A stretch of 64,000 bases of DNA from Cristatella mucedo (GCA_009760855.2 WPIO01000006.1:11637501-11701500), one strand, 5' to 3'; numbered from the stretch's first letter, positions 26,912-40,600 are shown. Notes: a model not told the origin generated them from the letters alone. Program-made: numbers and translations.

Positions 26912-28501
26912 CATTTCGGCGCATGAGCGCTGATATTTCGACGGCTGCTGAAGGCAGCGGCACAGAGGAGCGCCCGTGTCTCAACATAAAAAGTCCACAT
27001 CTCAAGGCGGCCCCAAAGGGCGATAGGTGTCTAGCATCAGCCATAGTGTAGAACTCACAGATCAGCGTCCAGAGCACAATTGCTCAGTCTGCCGCCCTGG
27101 GCGCACTTGTCGGGCTAAAACGGACACCGGCCTTCTACACTGGGCTAACCGTTGGTCGTGACGTGGCCGGTTTCTAAACGTGATAATTCAGGAGCAGTGA
27201 ATAGAAGTCATAGTCTTTCTGGATATAGCACGCCAGCGTTTCACGACCCGCTCGTAGAATTAAAGTGCCGGCTTCGCCTGCATTTGTCACACATCACCGA
27301 GGACAGCGATGGTTACGAGCGCTGCGTTTGCGGCCTAGTTCTGTCCGAACCTGGGGGCCAAAGCAACCAGTTTGTAACATTTCGGCGTCGAGAGTGATGG
27401 ATAATTGCCGACCACCGCTAGCTGTCGTTTTGTGCTAGGTTCATTGTTTGCGACTTCATAGCTGAGCATTCAACCTGAAAGACGGATGTGTATCTGCATT
27501 CGCGAGATTGAGCCCGTGGGTAAATTGCTCGCACATCCCGACTCGTGGTCGTGGATTCGAGTCCTGCAGCGGGCAGTCATGCTTTTCCAACTGCAAGCGA
27601 GGCGACGATAGCCATCAAGGCCCTTATGTCGCTATATAATGAGGCTGTCCGATCAGACAGCCTTTACTTTTTTGTTTAATCCTCGGCCGGGATAGTAAAG
27701 GAAACGCAACTCAATGTCTGCAGTACGTACCTCGCCAGCACGTTAGGCTCTAGCATAAATTTACAACTAGGCTTGTCAGATGCCTCGCCCGAAGCGGTCG
27801 TCGTAGCAGTCTTGTCGTTGCCGTCCCGGCCAACCGCTGCGGTCGCGGTGGGTGGTAATGGTCACGTGATTCACTACGCGGCGGCCATCGGCGGCTCAAT
27901 CGCAGAGTAGTGAAGCGAGTTGGCCAGCGCCAGAGCAGCATTCTGTAACTTTTAAGTGATTGCACAGCAGCAGTCTCGGAGAGAGTTTCAGCCGTAATGC
28001 GCTTTGCTATGCTGACAATTTGTGGCTGAATCCGCTCCGAAGTCGGCCGACCGAGCCACACCGAATGACAGCACCTAGACCTACTGAAATGCAGTGGGGG
28101 TGGGGGGACGCAGACCGACGGGTCTATTTTTGGGGCAGCAGACTCGCACTGATTGGCTGGACACTCAGCGTCTCTTGGCCTATTGATCTCTTCCGCTGCT
28201 GTGGGAGCCAACGGTATCGTCATGCGAGCGCCCTTGACCGTTGAGCAGGGCAACCAGCGATTGCTCAACCCAATGCCAACAGCTACACTTCCTTTCTCGG
28301 GCAGTTACTAGCCAATACTTTCGAAACCGAGTGGCGCAAAAGCACTGCAGCAGCATCTCACCAAAGTCCCTGGGCCACAACGACAGCGTTCGTAACTGCA
28401 CCGGTCCATCGGCCGACGCGAGACCTTCCGCCGACCGGTAGAGCTGCCATTCGAAGCACTGCTAGCAAATCGTAGGAGGCTGCCTCAATACAATTTCTCG
28501 C
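26912..28501. other. Intergenic, nothing coding recognised besides SINEs
   Basis: A minus-strand open frame (27750-28268, 172 codons) looks compositional and matches nothing I know. Confidence 0.5.
27505..27680 (+). mobile_element. SINE-1 copy, diverged
   Basis: Box B is GGATTCGAGTCC. The tail TGTCGCTATATAATGAGGCT retains the family order. Confidence 0.65.
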
Positions 28502-28680
28502 TGTTTTGCCCAGCGGTTAAGGATGCTCGCCGCGAGTAAGGTCAAGGTGAATGTATTTGATGACCAAGGTCGTGGGCTCGAATCCCGAAGCAAATGTGAA
28601 ACTCATGAGTGGCGATTAAGTTCTTCCAGGGGGCGGTACAAATGAATTATGTGTGCATATATATTTTATTTTCTTATTTA
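28502..28680 (+). mobile_element. SINE-2 copy
   Basis: The sense head GCCCAGCGGTTAAGGATGCT and box B GGGCTCGAATCCC lead into ATTAAGTTCTTCCAGGGGGC and an AT-rich end. Confidence 0.7.
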
Positions 28681-28984
28681 ATTCCAACAGTGGCCGAGCA
28701 CTGCTGCAATAAATAGCGCCCGCACCTCAGTGTAGCAAGTCCGTATCCATAGTGTAAAGCGGCCGTATTCGACCGCCTCAGAGTGCTACGCTTGTCCATT
28801 GGGAGCTGCGGCGTACTGCTCGCAGTCCGATGCCCAGAGAACACAGCTGCTTGACTGCTGTGCGACTTGGATTTTGTACGCCGCGAAACCGTGGATTATG
28901 TAATAAGCCGCTCCCATCGTTATATAGGAATCTCGAGCAAGGCGTATCTCGGTCGCAGGCATAATCTGGCTGCTCTAAATAAAT

Positions 28985-29140
28985 AAATATATGTGTATGT
29001 GGTTCATTTGCGCAGCACCCCAAGAGAACTTGATCTCTATTCAGGCGCTTTACACGTATGTCACGGGGTCATCCCCGCGACCTCGGCCAGACCTTGGTCG
29101 GGGCCAGCACCTGAACCACTGGGCCAAACCAGCTAGCGCT
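28985..29140 (-). mobile_element. SINE-2 copy
   Basis: The antisense tail GCACCCCAAGAGAACTTGAT with TCTCTATTCAGGCGCTTTAC lies left, and the head TGAACCACTGGGCCAAACC right. Confidence 0.75.
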
Positions 29141-29439
29141 CTAGCTTTCCAGCACCTCCTCCCGAACGAGCGACCGGAAGTCGGCTTGCGATCTCGCGAG
29201 CCACCGGTGCAAACGGCATGGACGAGGCTAATCGTGATTTCGCTATCATTATTCCAACGCACTGCATTCTACCCGGGCAAATTAAAATCAATCAAGAAAA
29301 AAATGTTACCGCTGCTTGTTTTTAGCTTGCGACTAAAAAGCTCGCCGGCTCATTGGTCCCGTCTAAGCTGGACTAGTGCTGGCTGGGCTAGTTTTGGCTG
29401 GGCTACCAAAAAGAAGCCATTGAACCTCTGCAGCCGGCA

Positions 29440-29641
29440 AAGAGCTTGGCTGCAGTTTTGTTCAACAAACCCACTAGGTTCCGTAATGTCAATTTGGCTG
29501 AAGGAGCTGCAATGGCTGCCGGCTGATCAATGGATACAGAGTAAAGTTCTTACGCTGACGCACACGGCCCGCCACGGCTTGGATCCTCTTCATACCTAGC
29601 TGAACTGCTGCCCCAATTCCAGTCTCACCATGCCCTCAGGT
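29440..29641 (+). mobile_element. LINE-B fragment, left part (split by LINE-A)
   Basis: Sense reading gives LKELQWLPADQWIQSKVLTL and ARHGLDPLHT, the LINE-B post-RT region. The element resumes after the LINE-A insertion. Confidence 0.6.
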
Positions 29642-29642
29642 T

Positions 29643-30165
29643 AATAATATTAATAATAAGAACATTCATTATAGCATCCTCAGAGAACTTGATATCTTTC
29701 TTGGCACTTTACACTTGCTGCGAAGGAAGCACGATCGAATGGTTAGTGGTAGCATGCTCAATAAACAACAAGAATAACACAGTTAAGGGTGACATGCACA
29801 GGGTCAGCATCCAAGTATGGTTAGTGGCAGCAGGCACAGTGTCAGCACACATAAGAGGAGACATGAGTTCCAGGCTTTGGGAGCATAGGAACTAAAGGTA
29901 CGGTCTACAAAGGATGTGAAGTTCGCACGAGGTATAGGTAAACGATATGATTCCGAAAATCGGGTGGTGCGATGCTTAGCATGGTGGGGGAGTAGATCTA
30001 ATAGGTAGGATGGAGCCAAAGAATGAAGGGACCTAAAAGTGAGCGACAAAGCCTTGAAGTCACTGCGTTGCTTGATCGGGAGCCAGTGCAGGTCTGCGAG
30101 AAGCATTGAGCTGTGGCAACTGCGACGCTCACGACAGACGAGCCTAGCTGCAGAGTTTTCCACAA
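29643..30165 (-). mobile_element. LINE-A 3' fragment inserted in LINE-B
   Basis: An AAT-type tail and stem-loop are followed by antisense coding (RERRSCHSSMLLADLHWLPI, FSSYAPKAWNS). LINE-B sequence lies on both sides. Confidence 0.8.
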
Positions 30166-30420
30166 GGATCTATAGGAACAATTAATGAGCCGCTTCATTC
30201 TCTACGATAAATGATTGCTGACAATGAAGCCTTTAGTTCTCCAGGTCCTAGACTGCGGTACTCATCCCTGCAGCTCTTACGCAACGACAGACTCTGTCGC
30301 GCTGCTGACTGCGGCTCAGTCTCTTTGCCCTTCCCAATCTGCTAATGCCATGCTACGTCACTTCCTCGACAGGGCTTCCTCCGGACTCGGCCGCGTGTCC
30401 CACTTTCTCCTCTTTTTTTT
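30166..30420 (+). mobile_element. LINE-B fragment, right part
   Basis: It continues the split LINE-B copy. The C-terminal block around GTCCTAGACTGCGGTACTCA aligns with 26560-26590 and 42220-42250. Confidence 0.55.
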
Positions 30421-30690
30421 CGCGCGCTGCAGAGCGCATGCGCGCGAGCGGGAAGCTGCTTGCTTAGGTTTTGGGGAGTGCGCAGCATAGAGCCGGCTCC
30501 TCCTCCAGCGTAACGGCGGCCGCTTAGTCCTTGCGGCTTTGTCGAGCTATTTTGAACAAGATACGACGCATTCCATGAGCGGCAGCAGCTCACGCCGCCC
30601 TGCAATGCGCGATGCCGCCGTTACGCACGAGCAGCGGCAGCTCCTGAGCCGAAGTCGGTCGCCGCGCCAGTGCAGCGCGCGTATTTATTA

Positions 30691-30875
30691 TTGCGAGCCG
30701 CGATGGCACACTAGGTACGGTGGGTGCTTTTCGCGATCTCGGTCCCGAGGTACTGGGTTCGAGTCCTGCGGTGGGTGATTCTCTATCGTTGCTGCAAGCG
30801 ATCTCGATAGCCGTAAAGGCTCTTCTGTCGCTATACAAAAGAGGCTGGCAAATCAGCAAAGTATTTATTTATTTA
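30691..30875 (+). mobile_element. SINE-1 copy, well preserved
   Basis: The head is GAGCCGCGATGGCACACTAG, box B is GGGTTCGAGTCC, and the tail is AGCCGTAAAGGCTCTTCTGT CGCTATACAAAAGAGGCTG, ending in (ATTT)n. Confidence 0.8.
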
Positions 30876-33800
30876 TTTGCAGATAGATGGCGCAACGGCA
30901 CGTACTCGCCCTCGCCGAGGGGTGACGGGAGGATTTAGTCGGTCGTCGTGAGCTGGTTCGCTCCTCCCCCCCGAAGCGTGGCGAGCGAGTCGACATCGGT
31001 GCAGAGTCGATGGGCCTCTGGGGTATACCGACGGCGTCGAAGCCACTCGGTAGCGCCCCCGAGGGAGCTTTGCGTGTACACAGGTCGATCAATGCCGCTC
31101 TCGCGCGGCAGTCGATTCGACAGCAGACTTGGCAGACAGCAGGCGCATTTGCAGAGAACGTACAGCCGAAGCGTGCGGCTCGGCCCTCAGTACAGCCCGA
31201 CGAAGTACAGCTTGCACCGACCGCTTGAATGTGCCCTTGAAAAAAAATGAACCTGAGCGCTGCATCGTGACGTATCCGGCTACCGATCGCTGCGATTCGG
31301 GAACTGCTAATAATCTTGAATTGCCATGGAGTCTGACAGATTCAGTATGCACATGTTTCGCCTTCACCTTTGGCGAGCAAGAGTCGGTCGGCGGACGAAT
31401 TCGTATTGCTTCGATGCTCGAGAGATGTCACGTGCCGCGTGTCAGGCTGTTCTCTCCAGCGTGCCGACGAGCCTGGCGGAAAGCTTGTCGACTCACCAGC
31501 CGGCGCTACTAATGATAGCGGGCACTAGCCGTGCCGCCGAGGCGAGGCAACGTTGTTTACGGTTTAGTACACTGCCACCTGACAATCCACTCTTTGACTC
31601 AATCGGCAAATGTCAGGAGCGGTTCCGTTATAAACAAATCCGAGGTTCGCAGTGAGAGGCGGAAGGCGGCGGCGGCGGGCGGCGTCTGGCCCGCTTGCTG
31701 GTTTTCGCTGGCTCCACTTATTGCGCCGCGAATTCCCGGCTTAGCGGCTCGGAGCCCCGGCCTTGAACCATCAGGTTTTAACCTCCACACATTCACCTTA
31801 GCGGGTGAGTCCATCGCCAGTTCCTGCCCGGGGTCCGAGTACGGACTAGTAGCCTCGTCAATTAGCTCCACCTGGAACTCGGACGTGCATTGATTGCTAG
31901 GCGGCAACCGGTGTGGCTCGAGACTGTGTCCTCGGCCAGCGACCTATGACCTATGCCAGCATTTTTATTGGTGGCTTTCGCCGCAGGTCTCAGTACGATG
32001 CTCATTCAGGATCTAGTGAAGGAATTCCAACTCGGCAGGCGTCCGAGAGGGGCTTCGGGTGAGTCGCGGGTCACCCGGTGAGCTGGCATGTAAACATAGG
32101 CCACTAATTGTCCTCACAGGGTGAGGTGATTCACTTGTCCGATACTTCCTGGTACTAGAAGCAGCAGCAATAATAACCTTCTTATGGTAAGAGCGAAGAG
32201 AAACGCGCTTCTTTTAACTCAGCGATCGTGTACCGTAGCAGCTTGGCGAGCGTTAACAATTCGCAACGTAAGACATCTGTAACTGAGTATTGCGTGCTAT
32301 TAACTTCTTGCTTATGCCTTAAAAACGCATAGCGAAGAGTAATTATTAAGCGCAAATTTTCCCTCCTTGATTAGGATGGCGATTAATACAATTTTTTCCA
32401 TTCTCCAATGGGACGGCGGATGAATTCGCGTCTTTTGGTTCGCATTTAAATAAAAAAGCAACAAATGAGTCCAAAATTAAGATGTATTTAAAGAGGTCGT
32501 ACAGAAAGGACCGCAGCGAATTTATATGTGAGTAGTTTCTTAATTTGAAATTAGGCCGTAAATAACTTCTACGAATCAGCCGGAAAATCTAGCCTTCCGT
32601 CATGTTCGCGTCATACTGTCCTCAGTAGTAACGAGCGAATCCAGTGTATCCTCTTTGAAGTTAGCACCTTGAACCGCATAGAAAGCCTCCGAGTTCTCCT
32701 TGAATGTATAGAGACGGGCATCCGGGGTCTTGGAATGACATTCGGCAGCCCATCGTAACTTACTTCTTCACCGTATTTTCAACCAGCTATACAAACGTTT
32801 TTATAACCTGCGATCATTCAGGAAGTTTGCAGTCGCTACGACGAAAACGCTGTTCTAAGCCACAGTCTCCTGAGCGGCTAACTCCATTTGGGGCCACATT
32901 CAGTGCGCTTTGTGACCACCTCCGTGTCCGAAGTCTCTAGAAAGACACGCGCAGCGGCTTTGGCGCTCGCCTCCGGCCAAAAGCAACAGAAAAAAGCTTC
33001 GATGCAGGAGCTCGAAGGCGGAAATTCCGAGTTCTCATTCGAGAGATGCGTGAAACTGTTTTGCGAGGCCCAGCTTCCAGTGGGCGCGCGCTCGAGCGCT
33101 CGCCCTGCTAGCATCGGCGCCTTCTGCCGGCGGTGGCGGCGGCGGCGGCGGTCGAAGCCCAGCAAGCGGCGGCTCCTAGTCGACGCTCGCTCGCGCGTCG
33201 TGCTCGCGCGACGCGCAGCTGCGGCCGGCGGCGGCTGTGGTTAGTGCGCGATCTCGCTGTCCCAGTCGGTCGCCGCCGAGGCGTCGGACAACCTGTAGGA
33301 CAACCTGTCGGACAACCACGTAGCCGGACAACCTGTCAAAGCAGCCGCCCCGCTGCCGAGCCATCGGAAGCGCGACGTCACTCTACAGCCCGCCGAGGCT
33401 TCTCGGTCGAGCTCGTCGCACCGCAAGGCGTCCATCCCGCGAAACGTCCTGAGGATGTTGCAGTTCTCTTTCAAGGCGCCCCGAGTGACCCAGAGGAAGG
33501 GCGAGCACTCACTACTGTCGGGGAGTAGCGCGGCCTTAGAGTTCATTTGATGAGTTGCTAACGAAGAGGCGCGAGACTCGTTCCGGTTGCAGGCGATTCG
33601 CAGTGCGTCTCGACAGGACAGCGTCGAGACGAACTGCGTCGAAAGCATCCGGCGGAACTTGACAGACGAAGAAGCTGGAGAAAGCTTGCCGACTCGTCTT
33701 GTTATTTGCAGCTTCGACACTTTCGTCCAACAAGTCGGATCGCTTCAGGATAGACGTCGGAGGTTACGCATGGACCTTTGTGCGACAAAGATCTTTGGTC

Positions 33801-34577
33801 CAGTCGTGAGCTCTGTTTGGTTGGGATAGTATGCGCGTCTCTTCTCAGTAGCACCGCCGAAGCTGTCGTCTGGATCTACAGCGTCTTCCTCGCTCTGACT
33901 CACCGATCTCTTCGGAAGACGTCTGGTCTCTCTTTTGAAAAGCAGATTTAGGTTTTTAAAGCAGTACGGCAATGGGCAGTGGACGGAGGAAGGTCTCGAC
34001 ATGTGATTACTATGCATTCTTGCCAGCCCAATGCGAGGAAGAGGCCATCCATGCAGAAGCAGCAGCTGCTCGGGTGGTCAGCGGTCGTAATGCTCTTGTG
34101 GCTGAGCTACTATTTATGCTATATAAAGAGACTGATCTGACTTTATACTATATAAAGTCAGAAACTTCAGGCTCCCTCTCGGCTCAGTGCAATGCTGCTG
34201 CGCTTACGATTCCAAAGTAGACGGCCTTCGGTCGCTCCAGATTTTCCAACTAGGTCGCACAGCGAAACAAGAGAGGCCAGGGTGGTCGCTTTCGCAGCGG
34301 CGAGCAGCGTGAGTGTCGGATGACGTAGCAACCGAAGAGCGAAGGAATGCAGGATTTCGGCCACCTCTAGCAGGGCCGTTGCAGGTGGCTCGAGGCGGAC
34401 CGCAATTCAGCTGCTTTGACCAGTAATGTCTACGGTCAGCGTAACGTAATCGAATACCAGCTCACAGATCCTTGGACTACACGCCGATTCTCCAGCAAGC
34501 TTCTTTTGTGGAATTCCGGGAGAAGTTAGCCCGATCCGCGCGAAGTCGAGCTGGATGCTCGACCATTTGGTAAGCAA
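30876..34577. other. GC-rich unique stretch with possible unassigned exons
   Basis: It is free of the window's usual repeats. Protein-like frames occur at 33587-33760 (+) and 33745-33960 (-), and a splice-bounded block at 31987-32057 (+). None could be linked into a gene. Confidence 0.45.
34137..34161. repeat. 11-bp hairpin, 3-nt loop
   Basis: CTGACTTTATA and its exact reverse complement flank CTA. It is a short AT-rich palindrome without clear function. Confidence 0.85.
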
Positions 34578-34735
34578 GCTGATTTAGCAACCTTATTTGC
34601 ATAGCGGCAGAGGACCTTGCTCGGCTATGCCCACCGCTGGCAGTGGTCCACAAAGGATCGACCACCGCAGGACTCGAACCCACGACCCGGGTCGTGGAGA
34701 GCGAGCACCGCACCACTGAGCTAAGACACCCGTGG
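34578..34735 (-). mobile_element. SINE-1 copy
   Basis: The reverse strand has box-B complement GGACTCGAACCC and a head ending GTGCGGTGCTCGCT. The tail is diverged. Confidence 0.7.
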
Positions 34736-37639
34736 GCTGCAAGGCAGCCTCGCAGGCTGGTTTGGATTACTGGTGGTCGACGCTGCTAGCGGTACCAGAG
34801 CCGACCGCCGCTGGAGTAAATCGCTGATGGATGGAGGTAACGAGCACCGAGTTTCCGCAACTGGCTACTTTGCTCCGTCAGTACAGTAGACGGTGGCCTA
34901 TTTGTTGTCTCTTATTTCTGCCGAGCCCTTGCAGGAAGTCCTAATCGGCTTAAGGGTTCCCACACGAATGACGGGTACCGATTGGTGGGCTGGTGTAGCG
35001 CTCTTCAATTGACGGGGAGCCAAAATAAGCACTCGGCTACCAGACTGCCGTAACCCAGGACCCTGTCGACCGTGGGATTGGCAGTCTGACTTGGGCTACG
35101 CGAGGTTTGTTGCCAGATGCTCGTGACGCAGTTGATAGGCTGAGACGCAAAGCCGGCTGCCAACCTGCGGTCCGGATCGTCTAGAGCTCACGAGCTCCGT
35201 GCCAACCTGACGCACCTGACTCTCTGCACCTGGCTGCTTTGGCCCTCTGCACATTGCGAGCGCCGCACAGAACACTATCTGTGGGAGCCATTAAAGCGAA
35301 CCGAACAACCCTGTATCTCACCAGGCACGCTGTCAGTAACTTCATCTGCAAGTTGCTCGTTTCGTGCGTCCCCGTGAGTGCGAGCCAGTTCGCCAGGTCG
35401 TGTACCACTCACGATGGCAGATGGCTGGCTGGTCAAGGGTTGCTGCTGCTGCGAGTCAGCCGAGCGTGTGCGGGCAGGCCCCCCCCTGCACGCATTCCCA
35501 CATCCCACGGCCGAGTCATAAGCTGACCCGAGCGCGTCCGCTCTCTCGCGGCTGTCTTCGAATTAGGACTGCGAATCCTTCGTCGTCTAGTCGATATCTC
35601 GAAGCGCAGTTGACCGGAAAGCTGCGCGTGCACTTGCGTGCATAATAATCCGTGCGAGGTAGGTTTTTTAATGGGCAAGCAGCCACGAGCAACGTAGGTG
35701 AGTGCTTCGCATCTACGGCTGCGACTAAAAGCCTCGAAACTTCCTGACGCGGCTGTGATGCTTGTGGTCTACCGGGAAAACTAGTGACATAGCTGCGCTC
35801 CAAACATGACCGACCAACGGTCGGGCTTCGCAGCCCCAAATAAACTACTGCTGCTAATCAATTGTACGTAATAAATAATCTTGCGCCCGATAGAAAGACG
35901 ACTCGTGAATTAAACGCACGTCTGCCTCCCAAATACCTTCGCAGACGACGCTTTGAGATTCTAGCGAAACCAGGCCGAAGGCCCAGGACAAAGTTGCAGC
36001 TAGGATTGGTGGCAGCTCAAGCAAGCAAGAGCCGCGCTTATTGAGGGCTACACGAGCACTCTGGCCTCGTTTGCCCGCGCGGAGGAATTTCCGTATTGAT
36101 AGAGCCAGGATGTATGTCTCAATACTATTTACACGTTTTGGCAGAGTCGCGTCAAGGGCTAGAGCTAGCTATGCCTGGCAGTGGGGACAGCAAGGAATTG
36201 CAGAGCAACTGAAACAACGGCGAGCTAAATCAGCTAAGGCGAGACGACTTAGATTTATAATTCGTGGTTCCTGAATTACAATGGCAGGAAACCAAATATT
36301 AATTTGTAAAAATATGGCGAAAGCAGCACACAATCAGAAGCAGTGTAATAGTCTGTCAGCTGCGCTCCGGATTTAGTGCCTCGGCACTGGAGCTGTGCTG
36401 CGCTCTAGTGCGGACCAGTAAGTTCAGAGCTCGAGCTGGGCTGTTGTACAAAGGCTCGCAGGGCCACCGTTGCTGTCGGACAGACTTCTTTACACTGCGT
36501 CCGCGAACTTGCTATCCTGACGCATGAGAGCTCATCGATTCTGTCGGCGTACGCGCGAGCGTTGGTGCTGCACCCGTGCATCGTCGCGAGCCGCGATCGC
36601 AAAGACGGGGCGCTTCGTCGGTATTCGCCGCGCTCGCGCTGCCGGCGGAGGAACGTAGCGCCGCCGCTACGAGCGCGGTGTTTTCGGCCGCGCTCGTAGG
36701 ACCCGGATCTGAACGCGGATGACCACAAGGCCGTACGTCACGTATGCTCAACGCGGCTGCAGTTTTCCATTTCGCATCGTTAAGCGTAATTAGCTCCGGC
36801 TCGAGGCGACGGGCTTAAGGCGGGTTCCGTTTCCTGCTGGCTTCTGCTTTGATCGTACCTCGATTCTGCCAAGGTACGTCGGGTTGTTGTATGTTTACGC
36901 TATCAGTTGCGTCCTTTCCTGGTTTATTCTAGAGTCGCACAAGCTGCACCCGCAGGGTGCCTTTTACCTTTTCTTTAATACCTTTTATCGTTTGTTTACC
37001 TTTAACCTTTCTATTTGTTACTTGTTTCTACCTTTTGCCGTTCGGAGGGAAGCCGCTGCCGACTGTACTTGCTGGCTGACTTGCCAGCCCCTCGCCCTAC
37101 ACTGATCTCAACGATTATAATATCGATGGAGTTTATTTTTATACACTGTCTTTCAAAACCACGAGCACAATTCTAGCTGTGGTGGCGTCGGCATTGCCAA
37201 AAGTTCGTGCTAGGTTAAAAGCTAGCACAGTCAAGTGAAAGTTACCGGCGAACCTATTAAGCCGTGTCTCAAAATCTGACTGTCAGCTTGCAGGTAGCTA
37301 GCGCTCGTAGTCTCAGGTAAATCTATATGCTGGGCTGTTCCTTTCAAAGCATCGATTATAGATGCCTCGTGAAACGGTCGCGCTAAATCCGTGAGAGTAT
37401 GACTGATGTTCACCATTTCCGTCTCCTGAATCATAATGGCTAGGTACCGATTATGCAATAATCCATGGCCAAAGCAGCATTAAAGCCGGAGCCCAAGCAG
37501 TCACTTGGTGATTGGGCAGTTGAGCTGAGCTATAATTGGTGAACATCGATGCCGCTGTTACAATCCAGTTTAGCCTTCCGTCACTGTCAAATAGACTTCT
37601 TTATGCTATGGATACGGAGTTATCTCAAAGCTTGAGCGC

Positions 37640-37640
<1 letters not shown>
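34736..37640. other. Unique stretch, no gene assigned
   Basis: GC-rich to 36800, then AT-richer. Open frames overlap on both strands and none shows a familiar motif. Confidence 0.5.
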
Positions 37641-37671
<31 letters not shown>

Positions 37672-40600
37672 CACTTGATAAAGCGCCCTCAGAGAACTCA
37701 ATCTTTCTCTATGCGCTTTACATTTTCTGCAAAGGGAAATGCAATTGAATGGTGAGTAATATCATGCTTGATGAACAAACAACAGGAATAACATGGTTAG
37801 GAGTGGCATGTACAGGGTCAGCATGCAAATGTGGCTAGTGGCTATATGCACAGTGTCAGCACGCATAAGCACATACAGAACGAATCACAGGGACCCATTA
37901 AATGCTGTCCTAAAGAGGTGTGTTTTTAAGTTCCTTTTAAATGTGGTCAAGTCAGGGGATGTTCTGACGCAAGTCGGGAGGGAGTTCCAGGCTTTGGGAG
38001 CATACGAACTAAATAATAATAATATTGCACTTGATAAAGCGCCCTCAGAGAACTTAATCTCTTTCTAGGCGCTTTACATTTGCTGCAAAGTGATACGCGA
38101 TAGAATAGTAAGTAAAATCATGCTTGAAAAACAAACAAAATGAATAACATGGTTAGGGGTTACATGCACTGGGTCAGCATGCAAATGTGGTTAGTGGCAG
38201 CATGAACAGTGTCAGCACGCATAAGCACATCGAGGACGAATCACAAGGACCCACTGCACGGTCTCCAAAGAATTTGAGGTTTGTACGAGGTATTGATAGA
38301 CTGTTGGATTCCGAGAAGCGGGTGGTACGATGCTTGGCCTGGTGGGGGAGTAGATCTGAGAGATTGGCTGGAGCCAAACAATAAAGTGACTTAAAAGTGA
38401 GCGACAAAACCTTGAAGTCAATCCGTTGCTTGACTGACAGCCAGTGCAGGTCGGCGAGAAGTGGTGTGATGTTGCAACTGCGACGCTCACGACAGACAAG
38501 CCTAGCTGCAGAGTTTTGCACCATCTGCAATCGCCTGATCGCACATGCCGGTAGGCCAGTAAGCAATGAGTTGCAGAAGTCGAGACGCGATGTCACAAAT
38601 GCATGGACCAACTTAGACGTGGTATCCTTATTTAAACAAGCCCGAATTTTAGCAATGCTATGCAGCTGAAAGTAGGCAAATTTGACTGTGGACCTGATGT
38701 GTTGATCTAACGAGAAGTCACTTTGGAACATAACACCTAGATTTCGAGCTGATTCAACAGGAGATATGCTGGCAGAGCCAATTTTGAGCGTCAGCCTTTC
38801 CAATATCTGAATCACACTGGGTTTGCCCATAACTAGTAAGTTAGTTTTATCATCGTTTAGTTTTAGAGAATTTGCTGCCATCCATGTGCGGATGTCGTCA
38901 AAACATGCAGCAAGTGAGTTGGGAGAATTTGAGGTGCTAGAAGGCTGGGAGGGATCAAAGCAAAGGTACAACTGAGTGTCATCCGTATAGAAGTGAAAGC
39001 CTATATTGTGCTTGGCAATCACATCAGCAAGAGGGAGAGTATGAACCGTGAAAAGAACTGAACCTAGCACGGAACCCGGAGGCAATGCATATTTCAGAGG
39101 TATCTTGAATGATCTTTGTCCATTCACGTCAGTACTCTGTAGTCTCCCGCCGAGAAAGGACTTGAATTGCACCATTGCAGAACAGTGCCAGTGATGCCTA
39201 GGCGAAATGTGAGGCGCACTTGAAGAACTTTGTGATTGATAGTATCAAAAGCTGCCGCAAGATCGAGCAAAACAAGCAGAGACACTCTACCCATGTCTCC
39301 ATTCCTAAGTAGGTCTTTGTATACCCTAAGCAATGCTAACTCTGGGGAGTGATTAGCTCTAAAGCCAGACTGGAACTTACTAGTAAGGTGTGAGGTTTCG
39401 ATACACGTGTTCAGCTGGTCCGCCACGACCCGTTCCAGTGTCTGTGATAAGAATGGTAGAAGGGAGACTGGGCGGTAGTTGCTCAAGTTCTCTTGGTCTA
39501 GTGTCGCTTTCTTGAGAAGTGGCCTGGCTACAGCTTTTTTGAAAGGTGCTGGATCATGACCTGAGGCTAATGACATATTAATGATGTTAGTTATGCATGG
39601 CAGCAGCAGATCAATGCAACGTAGGAGCAGGACAGTGGGAATAGGGTCCAGAGGACTTGTTGTCTTCTTTGATTGAGATATGAACTTCAGGACTAGACCA
39701 CTAGTGACCTGCTTAATGTAAGCATTGAGGTGCAGCCAGGAACCGAAGAACAGCATTCTAGTGGGGAGGTTGTCATCGCAGGGATGGATTACCTGATCTT
39801 GTCTATCTTCTGCACAAAGAATCGAGAGAAGCGATCGGCTAGATCATCATTAGGATCATCAGGTAAGGAGCTAATTTGGGAACGGTTGAGGAGATGGTTT
39901 ATCGTCGACATCAGCATTTTTGGATTGCGCATATGTGGTTCAACAATGTTTTTATAGAAGCTAGACTTGGCCTTAGCTAGGATCGATTGTTCCGACCTAC
40001 AGTAGTCTTCATATGCCTGTCGATGGACAGTCAGTCCTGATCTTTTGTATGCTTTTTCAAACTTGCACTTAGTAGACCAGGCTAGTTTAATGTCTGCGGT
40101 AAACCATAGGCCGTCTGGGCGAGGGCGCACAGTGCGCTTTGTCAGAGGTGCAAACTATTTTAGAGGAGGATGTGGGCACACATTGTAGATTGAATGAGAT
40201 CTGCATGTGGTCAGTTAAGCAGGATTTGGTAATAATTGGTGATGACAAAGTGCAGTTGTATGAGAAAATCTGGTCGAGTGTGTGACCCTTGATGTGACTA
40301 GGGCCATGCACATGGGCCACAAGAGACAATGAGTCAGTCAATGCACGAAATTCGGTGCTGAAAGCGTCAGATGAGTTATCAAAGTGAACGTTAAAATCAC
40401 CCATAACGAGGAAGGATCGATTTCTTGCACATAGAATCAAAATTAGATCAGAGAAATCTGAGATAAAGGAGGATTTGGTACCTGGTGGGCAATAGACTAC
40501 TGCCACTATCGGTAGCTTGTTTTCGGGTGAGACCAAGACATTTGATTCAAAAGACTGCTTCGAGGGTACTGCAAATGGCTCAAAGTTGAATTTCGAGCGC

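Noticed and set aside
27750-28268. 172-codon minus-strand open frame
   Set aside because: No familiar motif, Arg/Pro-rich composition, and no splice context or conservation evidence.
33241-33720. 159-codon minus-strand open frame
   Set aside because: It is antisense to more protein-like plus-strand frames and has no recognisable motif.
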